DNA from: Candidatus Bathyarchaeota archaeon
GTDB taxonomy: Archaea > Thermoproteota > Bathyarchaeia > Bathyarchaeales > Bathycorpusculaceae
NCBI GenBank assembly: GCA_013388895.1
Contig: JACAEK010000041.1
Coordinates: forward strand, 1 to 59,671
Direction of reading: 5' to 3'
DNA length: 59,671 bases
The notes beneath the pieces were generated by a model. That model did not search any database and was not told the DNA's origin. It worked only from the letters and a program-made list of their open reading frames with translations. A program made the translations under genes and the position numbers. Below are positions 7,974-17,949 of this stretch, in pieces (position 1 is the first letter of the stretch; every line of letters starts with the position of its first letter).

Positions 7974-9350
7974 TTAGAAACCAGCAGCTATTAGGTCACG
8001 AGGTTTCATGATTTCTCTTAGGACTATTGTGGCATAAGAACCACGATATAGCATAAAACTTAGTTCAGCTTGTCTCTTTGAAGGATTTGCAGAATCATTC
8101 GATATCTTATCAATCGAGAAATTGCTTAACGGCACTGTGACGGTTCGAAGTTCTCCTCGCGAGCCGATTTCTGGCATTGCGCTAATTTCGAAATTTTTTG
8201 GCAAAATGCACTCTTCTTCCAAAATTTCTCTTTCAATTTCTCCCTGCAATCCCTCTGAAAGATGCGTTTTGAAGCCAATCAGAGGTATTGCTATGCGCAT
8301 TCGCCCAGCTTTGATCGCTTTATTTATTTCTTTTATTGTCTGTGCATTCATTATTCTATACATGTTCAGCATTGGCAGTCCACTGCGCTCAACATTTACT
8401 ACGTAGTCTCCAACTTCAGCTTTGTTCAGTGGAATACCATCTGCTATTCTTCTGCTTAAGAATCTGTTAAACAGAAAAGATTGATAGGCTTGAGGAAAAA
8501 GCTTCCTCAGTTTTATTGGTAGTCTTCTAAAAGCACCAACATAGTCATCTGGTTTTATGGCCAAGTGCCTAAGCATCAGACGTTCGTAATGAAGCTTTCT
8601 GGGAAAATTTTTCAAAGCCTCTCTGAAATTTTGCGTAGCTTGTAGTTGTTCTCGGGCTTGCCTCGTCTCTGGGTGTTCATGGGAGCTGGGCTTAGCCAAG
8701 AAAAGCATTGCAGCTTTTCGAAAGTCTCCTTTGACGAGGGTTTTTCCAACGAGATGAGTGATTGGGCGAGTAGTGCCAAAGCGTTGATGTCCGAAGAAAT
8801 TTGGAACTTCGCCTATTGTTTTGATTTGACTGATAGTTTCTGCTGTTCGCTTTTTGATTGTGGATTTTGAGTGGGTTATGGTTTTGATAGTTATGTGGAA
8901 GTTGTTTCCTAGGAGGAAGTATGCTGAAATTTTGTTGCGAAGGTAGCCTATCGGGTTTATTTTTATGTCTTTAGCTTGAATTTTTGCAATTTCTTCTGCC
9001 GACATGTCTTCTATTGTGATATGCTGTGCAGTTACTGCTTTAGCGTCTTTTATGCCTGCAATCTGGATGCGTTTTGTGTCTATGTTTAGTTGTCTAGCGA
9101 TGACTTCAAGAGCCAAAAATGTGTCCCAGTTTCGCTTAGACAATGCGCATAGCAGATAATGGTTCTTTGAGGTAGATGCTCCCAACACTTGACGCTTAAC
9201 AGAAGAGTCTGTCTCGGCTATAGAGCCGTCTACAAGCACTTCGTTAACAACAAAATCTTCAGCGTGTTGCCTAATGATTCCACCGATGCCCAATGAGTTT
9301 GTGGCATAGGCTTCTATTCCTATGCTTTTTTCCAGCTTGGGGACAAACAT
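7974..9350 (-). CDS. truD: tRNA pseudouridine(13) synthase, TruD/Pus7 family
   Basis: The 458-residue protein converts U13 (and related sites) of tRNA to pseudouridine. The catalytic Asp lies in GIKDAKAVTAQ, the family signature GxKDxxAxTxQ. NFFGHQRFGTTRPITH is the second TruD motif, and LFPQAYQSFLFNRFLSRRI the third. Length suits the archaeal/eukaryotic Pus7 branch with its TRUD insertion. It lies upstream of pth2 on the same strand, as part of a translation-related group. Confidence 0.95.
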   Translation of the reverse strand: MFVPKLEKSIGIEAYATNSLGIGGIIRQHAEDFVVNEVLVDGSIAETDSSVKRQVLGASTSKNHYLLCALSKRNWDTFLALEVIARQLNIDTKRIQIAGIKDAKAVTAQHITIEDMSAEEIAKIQAKDIKINPIGYLRNKISAYFLLGNNFHITIKTITHSKSTIKKRTAETISQIKTIGEVPNFFGHQRFGTTRPITHLVGKTLVKGDFRKAAMLFLAKPSSHEHPETRQAREQLQATQNFREALKNFPRKLHYERLMLRHLAIKPDDYVGAFRRLPIKLRKLFPQAYQSFLFNRFLSRRIADGIPLNKAEVGDYVVNVERSGLPMLNMYRIMNAQTIKEINKAIKAGRMRIAIPLIGFKTHLSEGLQGEIEREILEEECILPKNFEISAMPEIGSRGELRTVTVPLSNFSIDKISNDSANPSKRQAELSFMLYRGSYATIVLREIMKPRDLIAAGF

Positions 9351-9455
9351 AAAATTGCCGCCTTAATAGAGTGATTGATGAACCAAAAATGTTTTATGGA
9401 ATCCGCTTAGGATTTCATGAATGGCAAAAGGGAAAATCTTTTTTATAATATCTAG

Positions 9456-9818
9456 TTAGAGTAGAGGAAGTTTTCCAGTTATCCTATCCATTTTCTCAGC
9501 TGGTGCGGGACCAATTCCTAGGCATGTTATTGTGTCAGGAGGAATTTCCGTTAAACCTCTGTCAACGACCAGATAGCAAGGCAACCTCAACTCTTTAGCC
9601 AATTTCTCCAAACTCAAAAGTTCTCCTTCGTCTTCCACTTTAACAGCTATTTTACGCTGACCTTCATCTAGCCACTCATTCCACCATTCCTTATGATGTT
9701 TGCGGGCTTCTTCTGCCGCAGAAACAGCGGCATGTCCAGCCTGAGCTGCAATCTTGCCCCTACTCAGCTTCAGATCAGAACGAAAAACAATAACTTGCTT
9801 GTAGCGAAATTCCGACAT
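9456..9818 (-). CDS. pth2: Peptidyl-tRNA hydrolase, archaeal Pth2 type
   Basis: The 120-residue protein recycles peptidyl-tRNAs that drop off the ribosome. Family hallmarks are KQVIVFRSDLKLSRGKIAAQAGHAAVSA at the N terminus, DEGELLSLEKLAKELRLP in the middle and VVDRGLTEIPPDTITCLGIGPAPAEKMDRITGKLPLL at the end. This is nearly the whole conserved family and the length is exact. It is separated from truD by about 105 bp. Confidence 0.97.
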   Translation of the reverse strand: MSEFRYKQVIVFRSDLKLSRGKIAAQAGHAAVSAAEEARKHHKEWWNEWLDEGQRKIAVKVEDEGELLSLEKLAKELRLPCYLVVDRGLTEIPPDTITCLGIGPAPAEKMDRITGKLPLL

Positions 9819-9891
9819 CGATTTCCAACCGCTTTTATCATTTGTTATTCGTATGTTTAAAGGATTTGCAGCAGAAAAACAGAGAAAAAAG

Positions 9892-11070
9892 TTAGATTAT
9901 GTGTTTTCTTCGAACGACAATCGCCAATATCGTTGCAAGGCTGAATGTCAACAGGAGAGTAATGACGGACAAGAATTCTGGAATGGTGAATCCGGCGGTT
10001 ACTTCATCGTTGTTGTCCAGAGCGTCTATTCCTTCGTCGTATTGACCGTTGCCGTTGATATCCACTATTATGTCATATGCGCCGATTGTGGACGGGTCGC
10101 TCCACACTGTTGTAGGTAAGACGATTCCGTCTGTGTCTGAAGTTATAGACAATGAAGTGCCCGGCACCCTTGTTGGGATGACTAGTCCATCAATCCATGT
10201 CACAACGTCTTCCACAATGTAAAAGTCGTAAGTTGCGGATGTTAGAAAGCCAGTTCCGTTTACACGGATATCTTCGTACAAGCTGAAAGTGTCTTTCTTC
10301 TCTCCCGTCACATCGCAGCTTTCAATAGCTGGCGGAACGAAACCGAGATTAGCGTAGGTGAGGACTTCAGACTTGCTACCTGCAGGATAGTAATAGTTCT
10401 CTGCCGGTGCTGAGTAGAAATATTGAATCTTGATGCCTATTACGTCCGTAACGTTGCATGACAAAGCGCTTACATCACTTGTTCCGTCATCGTTACCAAC
10501 AAATGGAATCGCAAACTCACATTCCCAATGATCATCAACCCATCCCGAACCTTCCCAATATTCGATTTCTGAAGGTGAAGTGCTATGATCGGTTTCGTGG
10601 TCGCAAGCAGCGTCAAAGTCTATTTCAACATCCTTCGCGTACCATGAAACGTTGTAATAGCCATCTTGAAGCACATCACTGCTGTAACATATTTTCAGGT
10701 CTTCCTGCAATGACGTGAGCGCAAAGTCGCGAGTCCCGCTTCCACTGCCTCCGTCGTTTCCTTCGTCAAATGCTATTGCAAACTCATCAGTAGCGTGCGT
10801 CGCGTAAGACCATACGAGGATTCCAAAATACATGTGTGTTCCGTTGTGCTTGACATACAGCCAAGCTTCAATGTCGGTGTCACCAACTAGAGTGATATTG
10901 TATCGCTTTGTGTCATTCCATTCCGAGCTTCCGAGAAATCCGTCTATAGTCGGATAGTTTTGACTGTACTTGGCATTGATGTGAATTGGAATTGCAGCCG
11001 TTACGTTTTTGCACAATGCTGAGGCTACCAAGAAAACACATAGAACGAAAATTACAGAAATCTTGTTCAA
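9892..11070 (-). CDS. Secreted CBM9/DOMON-like protein with C-terminal PEF-type membrane anchor
   Basis: The 392-residue protein begins with a signal peptide (ISVIFVLCVFLVASALC). A beta domain at about 35-225 (TIDGFLGSSEWNDTKRYNITL ... DDHWECEFAIPF) follows the plan of CBM9 or ethylbenzene-dehydrogenase-gamma-like domains, which bind sugars or heme. A second beta region (about 245-340) contains Asp-rich loops (DINGNGQYDEGIDALDNND) that look calcium-binding. The end is IPEFLSVITLLLTFSL... then RRKH, resembling the PEF-type sorting tails of archaeal surface proteins. The predicted location is the cell surface; ligand unknown. Upstream is a 140-bp gap with no gene. Confidence 0.75.
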   Translation of the reverse strand: MNKISVIFVLCVFLVASALCKNVTAAIPIHINAKYSQNYPTIDGFLGSSEWNDTKRYNITLVGDTDIEAWLYVKHNGTHMYFGILVWSYATHATDEFAIAFDEGNDGGSGSGTRDFALTSLQEDLKICYSSDVLQDGYYNVSWYAKDVEIDFDAACDHETDHSTSPSEIEYWEGSGWVDDHWECEFAIPFVGNDDGTSDVSALSCNVTDVIGIKIQYFYSAPAENYYYPAGSKSEVLTYANLGFVPPAIESCDVTGEKKDTFSLYEDIRVNGTGFLTSATYDFYIVEDVVTWIDGLVIPTRVPGTSLSITSDTDGIVLPTTVWSDPSTIGAYDIIVDINGNGQYDEGIDALDNNDEVTAGFTIPEFLSVITLLLTFSLATILAIVVRRKHII

Positions 11071-11210
11071 ACAGATGTCATCTTTGAGATTTTCGTTTTC
11101 TCTTTTTGTTTTCCAGTTCTATATAACAGTTCTCGCACACCAACAAACAAAGGCACGCGTATCGAGACAATAGTGCATATGTTATTGATAGACTGCGAAG
11201 TTAAAAAAAC

Positions 11211-12449
11211 TCAGACATTTGCAGTCAAATAGAGTAGAAAGAAATAAGAAAGAACAGCGAACATTTTCGGGCTTCGCAGAAGGCGTAATAGAGATTGTCC
11301 TTGAAAATCTATATCCTCAAAACTTTGAAGAGTTTCATCCAGTTTAAGCTTTTTACACAAAGAAATGGCGTCGTCTATTTTTTGGTCAGACATGGCATCA
11401 AGCATTTTCCTAATTCTAAGCATAACATTCACATCAAAACCCAAAACTTCCTCAAATCGTCTTTGATATCTACCGAGAAATCCAGAAGAAAAATCATTCT
11501 CCTTTAAAGCTTCATATACAATATCTGCGGCAATCCGTGCAGAGGTCATTCCAAAAACCACGCCGCCTCCAGTCGTAGGCTTCACTTGAGAAGCAGCATC
11601 TCCAACAGCCAAAAAACCGTTTGAATAAGCCTTTTTTATTGGTCCACCAAGCGTCAAAGGATGAAATGCCACGTGCAAAATTTTTGCAGTTCGCAGTTTT
11701 TCTTCTGCAGCGGGATGTTTAAGCATAAACTTTTGCAGAAGTTCATGTGGATTCCGAGTTTTTGCGGCTAATCCAACTTTCGCTTTTCCGTCTTTTTTAG
11801 GAATAAGCCATGCGTAAAAGCCAGAAGCATAATCTTTTCCAAAAAACACTTCAACCATGTTTAGGTCCACGTTTTCCACATTTTCGACTTCTGCCTCCAC
11901 ACCATTAACAACCATCTGACGATTAAGACCAGATAAACCAGCCAACCTCAAGAATCTAGAGGATATTCCCTCTGCGTCAACGACAATTTTAGCAAGAAAC
12001 TCTTCTTTCTCATCTCTGCCTTTTTTTCTTACATACACTCCCTTCACAAAACCATCTTCAACAATCAAGGACTCTACTTTCGAATTTAGATAATAGTGCA
12101 CCCCAGCCTTTTCAGCCATTTCTGCAATGTATTTATCGAAAAGAACCCGATTGACAACACAAGTTACAGGCTGAGAAAAACGAACCGAAAAACTAGTGCC
12201 CTTTGATGAATGAAAAACTGCGCCATAAAAAATATTCTCAACAATCTCTGCAGAAAGCGGATACAGTTCCAGTTTTTTTAAGCCTTTGATGCTTAAGTGA
12301 CCCGGACAATGCGACGGCACACCTATCTTGCTGTGTTCTTCAAAAACCGCCACGCTTGCGCCTAGTTTTGCAAGGTTAAGCGCTGTGAAGGAGCCGGAAG
12401 GTCCACCACCAACAACTATTACGTCTGAAAAGGGTTTCATGAACTGCAC
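11211..12449 (-). CDS. Geranylgeranyl reductase family flavoprotein
   Basis: The 412-residue protein starts with the Rossmann FAD motif VIVVGGGPSGSFTALNLAKLGASVAVFEE. It has the family SHCPGHLS loop carrying the conserved Cys, and the second FAD motif GFLAVGDAASQVKPTTGGGVVFGM. Members saturate geranylgeranyl chains, chiefly in archaeal membrane lipids, using reduced flavin or ferredoxin. A hydrophobic C terminus (MFAVLSYFFLLYLTANV) suggests membrane contact. ATG codons at residues 1 and 4 both fit. Confidence 0.88.
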   Translation of the reverse strand: MQFMKPFSDVIVVGGGPSGSFTALNLAKLGASVAVFEEHSKIGVPSHCPGHLSIKGLKKLELYPLSAEIVENIFYGAVFHSSKGTSFSVRFSQPVTCVVNRVLFDKYIAEMAEKAGVHYYLNSKVESLIVEDGFVKGVYVRKKGRDEKEEFLAKIVVDAEGISSRFLRLAGLSGLNRQMVVNGVEAEVENVENVDLNMVEVFFGKDYASGFYAWLIPKKDGKAKVGLAAKTRNPHELLQKFMLKHPAAEEKLRTAKILHVAFHPLTLGGPIKKAYSNGFLAVGDAASQVKPTTGGGVVFGMTSARIAADIVYEALKENDFSSGFLGRYQRRFEEVLGFDVNVMLRIRKMLDAMSDQKIDDAISLCKKLKLDETLQSFEDIDFQGQSLLRLLRSPKMFAVLSYFFLLYLTANV

Positions 12450-12474
12450 ATTGATTTAGCTTAGGGCAGGTTGC

Positions 12475-12702
12475 TTATGATACAAGTTCTATACGCCGTT
12501 TTCCGCGAACCAGCGAAGTTGTGCGTATTCTTCCGCTGACTTCTAGACGCATCAGCAACTCGTTAAAATCCTTAAAGCCCAAATCTTTATACTCCTCAGT
12601 TAATGCTTCAAAAAGCTCAGTGTCTACAACCGCCCCTTTCTTTTTTAGAATCTCTAAAAGAAAATAATGAACTGGATGCGTTTTCCAAGTTTTAATTGGC
12701 AA
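12475..12702 (-). CDS. Small winged-helix-like protein next to CDC48
   Basis: The 75-residue protein has the helix pattern of a winged helix (VHYFLLEILKKKGAVVDTELFEALTEEYKDLGFKDFNELLMRLEVSGRI) ending in a basic wing (RTTSLVRGKRRIELVS). It begins 13 bp after the CDC48 stop on the same strand, so the two are probably co-transcribed. Whether it is a transcription factor or a partner of the ATPase cannot be told from sequence. Confidence 0.7.
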   Translation of the reverse strand: MPIKTWKTHPVHYFLLEILKKKGAVVDTELFEALTEEYKDLGFKDFNELLMRLEVSGRIRTTSLVRGKRRIELVS

Positions 12703-12714
12703 AGTAGTATTCTC

Positions 12715-14886
12715 CTAAGCAACTGGTGTTGCTGGTTTTTGCACTTGACGAACTTGCTGCATAAAGCTCTTGTACCATTTCTCCATGTCAGGTGTAATTG
12801 ATGGCACAGCTTTCCTCAATGCCTCTTGGAAGTCCTGCATCGTAACTTCTTTTGCGTTGACATCTTTCCTCAGAGCATGCATGGCTGCTTCCCTGCAGAG
12901 CGCTTCTATGTCCGCGCCTGAATAATTCTTAGTCGCGGCGATCAATTGAGATAAGTTCACATCTTTGGCTAAAGGAATATTTTTTATGTAGATTTTGAAT
13001 ATTTGCGTCCTGCTTTTTTCGTCTGGTTCTGGGACGTATATTAATCTGTCAAATCTTCCTGGGCGAAGTATTGCAGGGTCTACAATGTCTGGTCTGTTTG
13101 TAGCCGCTATGACGACTATATCTTCTAAACTTACTATTCCATCCATCTCAGTTAAGAGTTGACTGATGACACGTTCACTGACTCCGCTGTCTGCGAAACC
13201 CACGCCACGTCGTGGCACAAGTGAATCCATCTCGTCGAAAAATATCACAGAAGGCGCAGCCATTCTTGCTTTTCTGAAAACTTCTCTTATGGCTTTTTCA
13301 GATTCACCGACCCATTTAGAAAACACTTCCGGACCCTTAATCGTAATATAATTAGCTTCGCTTTCAGTTGCCACAGCCCTAGCCAAAAGAGTCTTACCGC
13401 AACCAGGAGGACCGTAAAGAAGTATTCCTTTTGGCGGTCTTATGCCTAAGCGTGTGAACATTTCAGGATTTCTGATTGGCCATTCTACCGCTTCTTTGAG
13501 TTCTTGTTTAACATCTTCCAGTCCGCCTATGTCATCCCAGTGAACTGTGGGCACTTCGATGTAAACCTCGCGCATGGCTGTCGGCGTCACTTCCTTGTAA
13601 GCCTCCGTGAAGTCTTGCATTTTCACTTCCATTTTTTCCAGCACGCTTGGTGGTATGCGTTCTTCTTCAAGGTTTATCTGTGGCAGATATCTGCGAAGCG
13701 CTTTCATTGCGGTTTCTCTACATAAAGCGGACAAATCTGCGCCAGTATATCCATGAGTCATTTCTGACAGTTTTTTAAGGTCAACATCTTCTGCCAAGGG
13801 CATTCCGCGAGTGTGAATTTGAAGTATTTCATGTCTTCCTTGTTTGTCTGGGACGCCTATCTCAATTTCTCTATCGAATCGACCAGGCCTTCGGAGAGCG
13901 GGGTCGAGGGCGCCCGGTCTATTTGTGGCACCTATTACTATGACGTTTCCCCTTCCAGATAAGCCATCCATTAGCGCGAGAAGTTGAGCAACAACACGTC
14001 TTTCAACTTCGCCTGTGACTTCTTCTCGTTTAGGCGCAATCGCATCAAGCTCGTCGATAAATATTATGCTTGGAGCGTTCTGTTGCGCTTGCTGGAAAAT
14101 CTCTCTAAGCCTAGCCTCTGATTCTCCATAGAACTTACTCATTATTTCTGGACCATTTATTGAAAAGAAATTAGCTTCCGACTCGTTGGCTACAGCCCTT
14201 GCCAACAGTGTTTTTCCGCAGCCAGGAGGACCATGAAGCAGAACTCCTTTTGGAGGCTCTATTCCAAGTCTTTGGAACAGTTCAGGATGCCTTAATGGGA
14301 GTTCAACCATTTCCCTTACTCTTTGAATTTCTTCGTGTAATCCGCCGATGTCTTCGTACGTTGTCCTTGGCAAACCCTTTCCTTCTGGTGCTGGTTCGTT
14401 CAAAATTGTCAGTCGTGTTTCTGCGGTAACTTTCACTATGCCATGAGGTCGGGTTTTGGTCACGGTGAAAGGTATTGCATGTCCAAGCATCATAACCAGA
14501 GTTGTATCACCCTCAACTAACGTTCTTTCCATGAGACGATTTTTAACGAAATTTGTGAAGTCTTCATCAACGTTAAGACGCATATCAACTGGCGCTAGAG
14601 TTATTCCCAATGCGGCTTTTACTTTGGCAGGTCTTACCGCGACGTATTCGTTTATGGCTACTCCAGCGTTTTTGCGTGTGAAGCCGTCTATTCGTATCAT
14701 GTCTCGATTTTGATCCTCGCTGTAGGCTGGCCACGCTATGGCTGATGTGGTTCTTTTGCCGACTATTTCTATTACATCGCCTGCTGATATGCCCAGTTTC
14801 TGCATTGTCCTCTGGTCTACTCGGGCTATGCCTCTTCCAACGTCCCTTTGTCTTGCATCACCGACACGTAATTGGATTTCGCTCAA
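12715..14886 (-). CDS. cdc48: CDC48/VCP-type double-AAA ATPase (VAT)
   Basis: The 723-residue protein has a CDC48 N-domain (residues about 1-180, beginning [19 protein letters not shown]) and two AAA modules. Module one has Walker [16 protein letters not shown] and Walker [13 protein letters not shown]; module two has Walker [16 protein letters not shown] and Walker [16 protein letters not shown]. Both have complete arginine-finger regions ([25 protein letters not shown]). The hexameric enzyme unfolds proteins and feeds the proteasome. The C terminus (KPATPVA) lacks an obvious HbYX proteasome-docking motif. A small winged-helix gene follows on the same strand. Confidence 0.97.
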   Translation of the reverse strand: MSEIQLRVGDARQRDVGRGIARVDQRTMQKLGISAGDVIEIVGKRTTSAIAWPAYSEDQNRDMIRIDGFTRKNAGVAINEYVAVRPAKVKAALGITLAPVDMRLNVDEDFTNFVKNRLMERTLVEGDTTLVMMLGHAIPFTVTKTRPHGIVKVTAETRLTILNEPAPEGKGLPRTTYEDIGGLHEEIQRVREMVELPLRHPELFQRLGIEPPKGVLLHGPPGCGKTLLARAVANESEANFFSINGPEIMSKFYGESEARLREIFQQAQQNAPSIIFIDELDAIAPKREEVTGEVERRVVAQLLALMDGLSGRGNVIVIGATNRPGALDPALRRPGRFDREIEIGVPDKQGRHEILQIHTRGMPLAEDVDLKKLSEMTHGYTGADLSALCRETAMKALRRYLPQINLEEERIPPSVLEKMEVKMQDFTEAYKEVTPTAMREVYIEVPTVHWDDIGGLEDVKQELKEAVEWPIRNPEMFTRLGIRPPKGILLYGPPGCGKTLLARAVATESEANYITIKGPEVFSKWVGESEKAIREVFRKARMAAPSVIFFDEMDSLVPRRGVGFADSGVSERVISQLLTEMDGIVSLEDIVVIAATNRPDIVDPAILRPGRFDRLIYVPEPDEKSRTQIFKIYIKNIPLAKDVNLSQLIAATKNYSGADIEALCREAAMHALRKDVNAKEVTMQDFQEALRKAVPSITPDMEKWYKSFMQQVRQVQKPATPVA

Positions 14887-14958
14887 ACAGAATCCTTCCC
14901 ATTGTTGGTGTGTAATACGTTTCGAAACAGAGTTTCATTCTTATATAAATGTTTAAGT

Positions 14959-15234
14959 TTATCTGATTATTCTACGCACCATAATCGTTTGCACTTGGCT
15001 TATTTCACTTATTCCTTCCAGTTCCTTTTCAAGTTCGTCAAGAATGCCAGTTTCATTTTCAGGAAATTTAATATGCGCTATTAGGGCTTTTAAGCCGTAG
15101 GCTATTGGTTCTTCTCCGTATCCATGAATGGACGCAGATTTTGGCAAGGATTTCTCAATCTTCTTTTTCAAATCGTCAAAGTTGATGTTTATGTCGGTTG
15201 GAAATATTTTGTAGGCTATTATGACACTTCCCAT
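14959..15234 (-). CDS. ef1b: Translation elongation factor 1-beta (aEF1B)
   Basis: The 91-residue protein is the nucleotide exchange factor that recharges EF-1A with GTP. It matches archaeal aEF1B in length and pattern: IIAYKIFPTDININFDDLKKKIEKSLP, GYGEEPIAYGLKALIAHIKFPE and a C terminus SEISQVQTIMVRRI. It begins 16 bp after the zinc-ribbon gene, a common archaeal pairing. Confidence 0.95.
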   Translation of the reverse strand: MGSVIIAYKIFPTDININFDDLKKKIEKSLPKSASIHGYGEEPIAYGLKALIAHIKFPENETGILDELEKELEGISEISQVQTIMVRRIIR

Positions 15235-15250
15235 ACTGAAACCTCCATGA

Positions 15251-15442
15251 TTATGGTCCTATGAAGCCACATTTAGGACACTTGTAGGGGCGTCCGAATT
15301 TTCTACACTTTCCGCATCGTCTTATCTGGATTTCACCGCAGTTTGGACAGAGAAATTTTGTGGACTCTGCCGCAGGTGGGATTGGTTTGCCACAGCTTGT
15401 ACATGTGACTAGGCTTATTGTGGCTGTTTTTTCAGTCATCAT
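15251..15442 (-). CDS. Small double zinc-ribbon protein (HVO_2753-like)
   Basis: The 63-residue protein has four CxxC knuckles: CTSC, CPNC, CGKC and CPKC, ending in GFIGP. This is the small archaeal zinc-finger family typified by HVO_2753, probably binding RNA or protein. It sits directly upstream of aEF1B, consistent with a translation-linked role. The Met at residue 2 (MTEKTA) may be the start. Confidence 0.88.
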   Translation of the reverse strand: MMTEKTATISLVTCTSCGKPIPPAAESTKFLCPNCGEIQIRRCGKCRKFGRPYKCPKCGFIGP

Positions 15443-15475
15443 GATTCCTCAAGTGATGGCTTGTAATTGGTAAGC

Positions 15476-15488
15476 TTGCTTATATTTT
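15476..15488 (+). promoter_or_regulatory. TATA-like box upstream of fen
   Basis: The A/T-rich element TTGCTTATATTTTC lies about 50 bp before the GTG start of the flap endonuclease gene, within the 95-bp gap shared with the divergent zinc-ribbon/EF1B unit. Assigned by sequence and spacing only. Confidence 0.4.
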
Positions 15489-15537
15489 CTATGTTTTCGC
15501 AAGTTTATTATGACAGTTCCAAACCTATAATTTTCAC

Positions 15538-16581
15538 GTGGTTATTTTGGGTGTCGACCTGCGCGACCTTGTTCCAAAAACAATCATCAGACTTGAAGAC
15601 TTGAGTGGAAAATCTATAGCTATTGACGCTTACAACGCGCTATATCAGTTTCTAGCTATAATTCGTCAGCCTGATGGCACACCACTGAAGGATTCGACTG
15701 GAAGAGTTACAAGCCATTTAAGCGGTCTACTTTACCGAACGAGCAATTTGGTGGAGATGGGCATAAAACCAATATACGTTTTTGATGGGACACCACCAGC
15801 GCTTAAGGAGGTTGAAATAAAACGGCGCATGAAAGCAAAAGAAGAAGCTTTGGTAAGATATGAGCGGGCAGTAAAAGAGGGCAAGATTGAAGAAGCGCGG
15901 GTATATGCGCAAGCCACGTCACATTTGAAGGATTACATGGCGGAGGATAGCAAAAGACTCCTAGATTTGATGGGGATTCCGTGGGTTCAGGCGCCAAGCG
16001 AAGGCGAAGCACAAGCAGCTCACATTGCTAGGCGTCGTGACGCAGACTACTGTGCAAGCCAAGACTACGATAGCTTGCTTTTCGGTGCTCCTAAGCTTGT
16101 CAGAAATGTTACAATTTCGGGACGGCGAAAACTTCCAAGCAGAAACATCTTCATCGAGGTTGTACCTGAAGTTGTCGAGTTAGACGCTGTTTTGAAAACG
16201 TGCGAAATAACATATGAACAGCTAATTGACGTAGGCATACTGATTGGAACAGACTTCAATCCAGACGGCATAAAGGGTTTAGGACCGAAAACTGCCTTAA
16301 AACTGATAAAAGAGCACGGAAACCTAGACAAAGCCATACCATACGTGAAAAATGCTGAGTTTCCAGTTGAACACCCAAGAATCAGGGAGATTTTCCTAAA
16401 TCCAAAAGTAATAGACAACTATAAGATAGAGTGGAAGGAGCCAGACGTCGAAGGTGTCGTAGACTTCATCTGCAGACAAAGAGACTTCTCCGAAGACCGC
16501 GTGAGAAAAGCCATCGAAAAAATGCAGAAAGGCACGGAAAAGCTCAGAGGAAAAACAACGCTGGAAAAATGGTTCGGATAA
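15538..16581 (+). CDS. fen: Flap endonuclease 1
   Basis: The 347-residue structure-specific nuclease removes 5' flaps during Okazaki-fragment maturation and repair. The XPG N domain starts GVDLRDLVPKTIIRLEDLSGKSIAIDAYNALYQFL and holds the first metal Asp; the I domain has WVQAPSEGEAQAAHIARRRDADYCASQDYDSLLFGAP; a helix-hairpin-helix follows (GILIGTDFNPDGIKGLGPKTALKLI). The C terminus TTLEKWFG is a PCNA-binding PIP box. GTG at 15538 is the start, as the conserved N terminus follows at once. Confidence 0.97.
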   Translation: MVILGVDLRDLVPKTIIRLEDLSGKSIAIDAYNALYQFLAIIRQPDGTPLKDSTGRVTSHLSGLLYRTSNLVEMGIKPIYVFDGTPPALKEVEIKRRMKAKEEALVRYERAVKEGKIEEARVYAQATSHLKDYMAEDSKRLLDLMGIPWVQAPSEGEAQAAHIARRRDADYCASQDYDSLLFGAPKLVRNVTISGRRKLPSRNIFIEVVPEVVELDAVLKTCEITYEQLIDVGILIGTDFNPDGIKGLGPKTALKLIKEHGNLDKAIPYVKNAEFPVEHPRIREIFLNPKVIDNYKIEWKEPDVEGVVDFICRQRDFSEDRVRKAIEKMQKGTEKLRGKTTLEKWFG

Positions 16582-16647
16582 AAAGTTTCAACAGCAAACC
16601 TTTAATTCATAACTCTGCGATAATTACGCTTTCACAATGGGTGAACA

Positions 16648-17949
16648 ATGATGGAGAAAGACCAAATCTCATTACCGATAGATGAACTTCCAACTAAATG
16701 GTACAACATTATTCCCGACTTGCCGGAACCGCTTCCCCCGCCAAAAGAGCCTGAAAGCGGGCCCTCAAGGATGGAGTTTTTGTCTAAAACTATGATAAAA
16801 GAATGTTTAGGACAAGAGATGTCCAGTGAAAGGTGGATTCCAATACCCGACGAGATTCGTGAGCTTTATATTCACATGGGCAGACCGAGACCACTTTATC
16901 GTGCAAAGCATTTAGAGAAGCGTTTAGGATTGAAAAAAGTTAGGCTTTACTATAAGCGAGAGGATTTGTCGCCCACAGGCTCTCACAAGACTAACACTGC
17001 AATTGCTCAGGCTTATTATGCCTTGAAGGAAGGCAAAACGACACTGAGCACAGAAACAGGCGCTGGACAATGGGGAACAGCACTTGCGTATGCAGCTAGG
17101 CTTCTGGGTCTTGAATGTGTAGTTTTCTGGGTTAAATCTGTCTACGACTGGAAGGCAGATAGAAGAACTCTAATGAATCTTTTTGGAGCAAAAGTTTACT
17201 CCTCACCTAGCAAAGAAACAAAAACAGGTAGAGAGCTTCTATCTAAAGATGTCAATCATCATGGTTCCTTAGGCATTGCAATATCTGAAGGGCTGGAATA
17301 TACTGAGACCCATGAGGGCAGTGTTTACTGTTTAGGCTCCGTTTTGAACCATGTACTTACGCATCAGTCAATAATAGGACAGGAAGTCATCAAACAGTTT
17401 GACTCGATTGACGAAAAACCAGATTTGATTGTTGGATGCTTGGGCGGTGGCTCCAACTTTGGTGGAATAGCCTTGCCATTAATCGGCGAAGTTTTGAGCA
17501 AAAAACGTGAATGCGAATTCTTGGCTTCTCAATCGCAAGCCGCACCTAATTTAGTTAAAGGTGAATATCGATACGATTTCGGCGACGTTGGCGAACATAC
17601 ACCACTTTTGAAAGTGTATACTCTAGGTCACAAGGTTGATATGTTGCCAATCCGGGCTGACGGTTTACGTTATCACGCTGCTGCACCCATCATTAGCTTG
17701 CTAAGACATCACAACATCATTAAGGCAGTTGCATATCCTGCTGATGAAAAGGCAATTTTCGAAGCTGCAAGAATCTTCCTCCAAAGCGAAGGATGGTTAC
17801 CCGCACCAGAATCCAGTTATGCTATCCGCGCTGGAATCGACGAAGCTCTAAAAGCAGAGAAAGCTGGCAATGAAAAAGTGATATGCATGAACATTAGTGG
17901 ACATGGCTTTTTGGATTTGACGGCATACAAGGAGAAGCTGAATTTTTAA
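16648..17949 (+). CDS. trpB2: Tryptophan synthase beta chain-like protein, TrpB2 type
   Basis: The 433-residue PLP enzyme carries the Schiff-base Lys in GSHKTN and the glycine-rich phosphate loop GCLGGGSNFGG. The long N-terminal extension (WYNIIPDLPEPLPPPKEP) and GQEMSSERWIPIPDEIRELY identify the TrpB2 branch, which works without TrpA. TrpB2 condenses indole or O-phosphoserine with serine-type substrates, perhaps salvaging indole. No other trp genes are nearby. It converges on pcm with a 4-bp overlap of stop codons. ATG codons at residues 1 and 2 are both possible. Confidence 0.95.
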   Translation: MMEKDQISLPIDELPTKWYNIIPDLPEPLPPPKEPESGPSRMEFLSKTMIKECLGQEMSSERWIPIPDEIRELYIHMGRPRPLYRAKHLEKRLGLKKVRLYYKREDLSPTGSHKTNTAIAQAYYALKEGKTTLSTETGAGQWGTALAYAARLLGLECVVFWVKSVYDWKADRRTLMNLFGAKVYSSPSKETKTGRELLSKDVNHHGSLGIAISEGLEYTETHEGSVYCLGSVLNHVLTHQSIIGQEVIKQFDSIDEKPDLIVGCLGGGSNFGGIALPLIGEVLSKKRECEFLASQSQAAPNLVKGEYRYDFGDVGEHTPLLKVYTLGHKVDMLPIRADGLRYHAAAPIISLLRHHNIIKAVAYPADEKAIFEAARIFLQSEGWLPAPESSYAIRAGIDEALKAEKAGNEKVICMNISGHGFLDLTAYKEKLNF

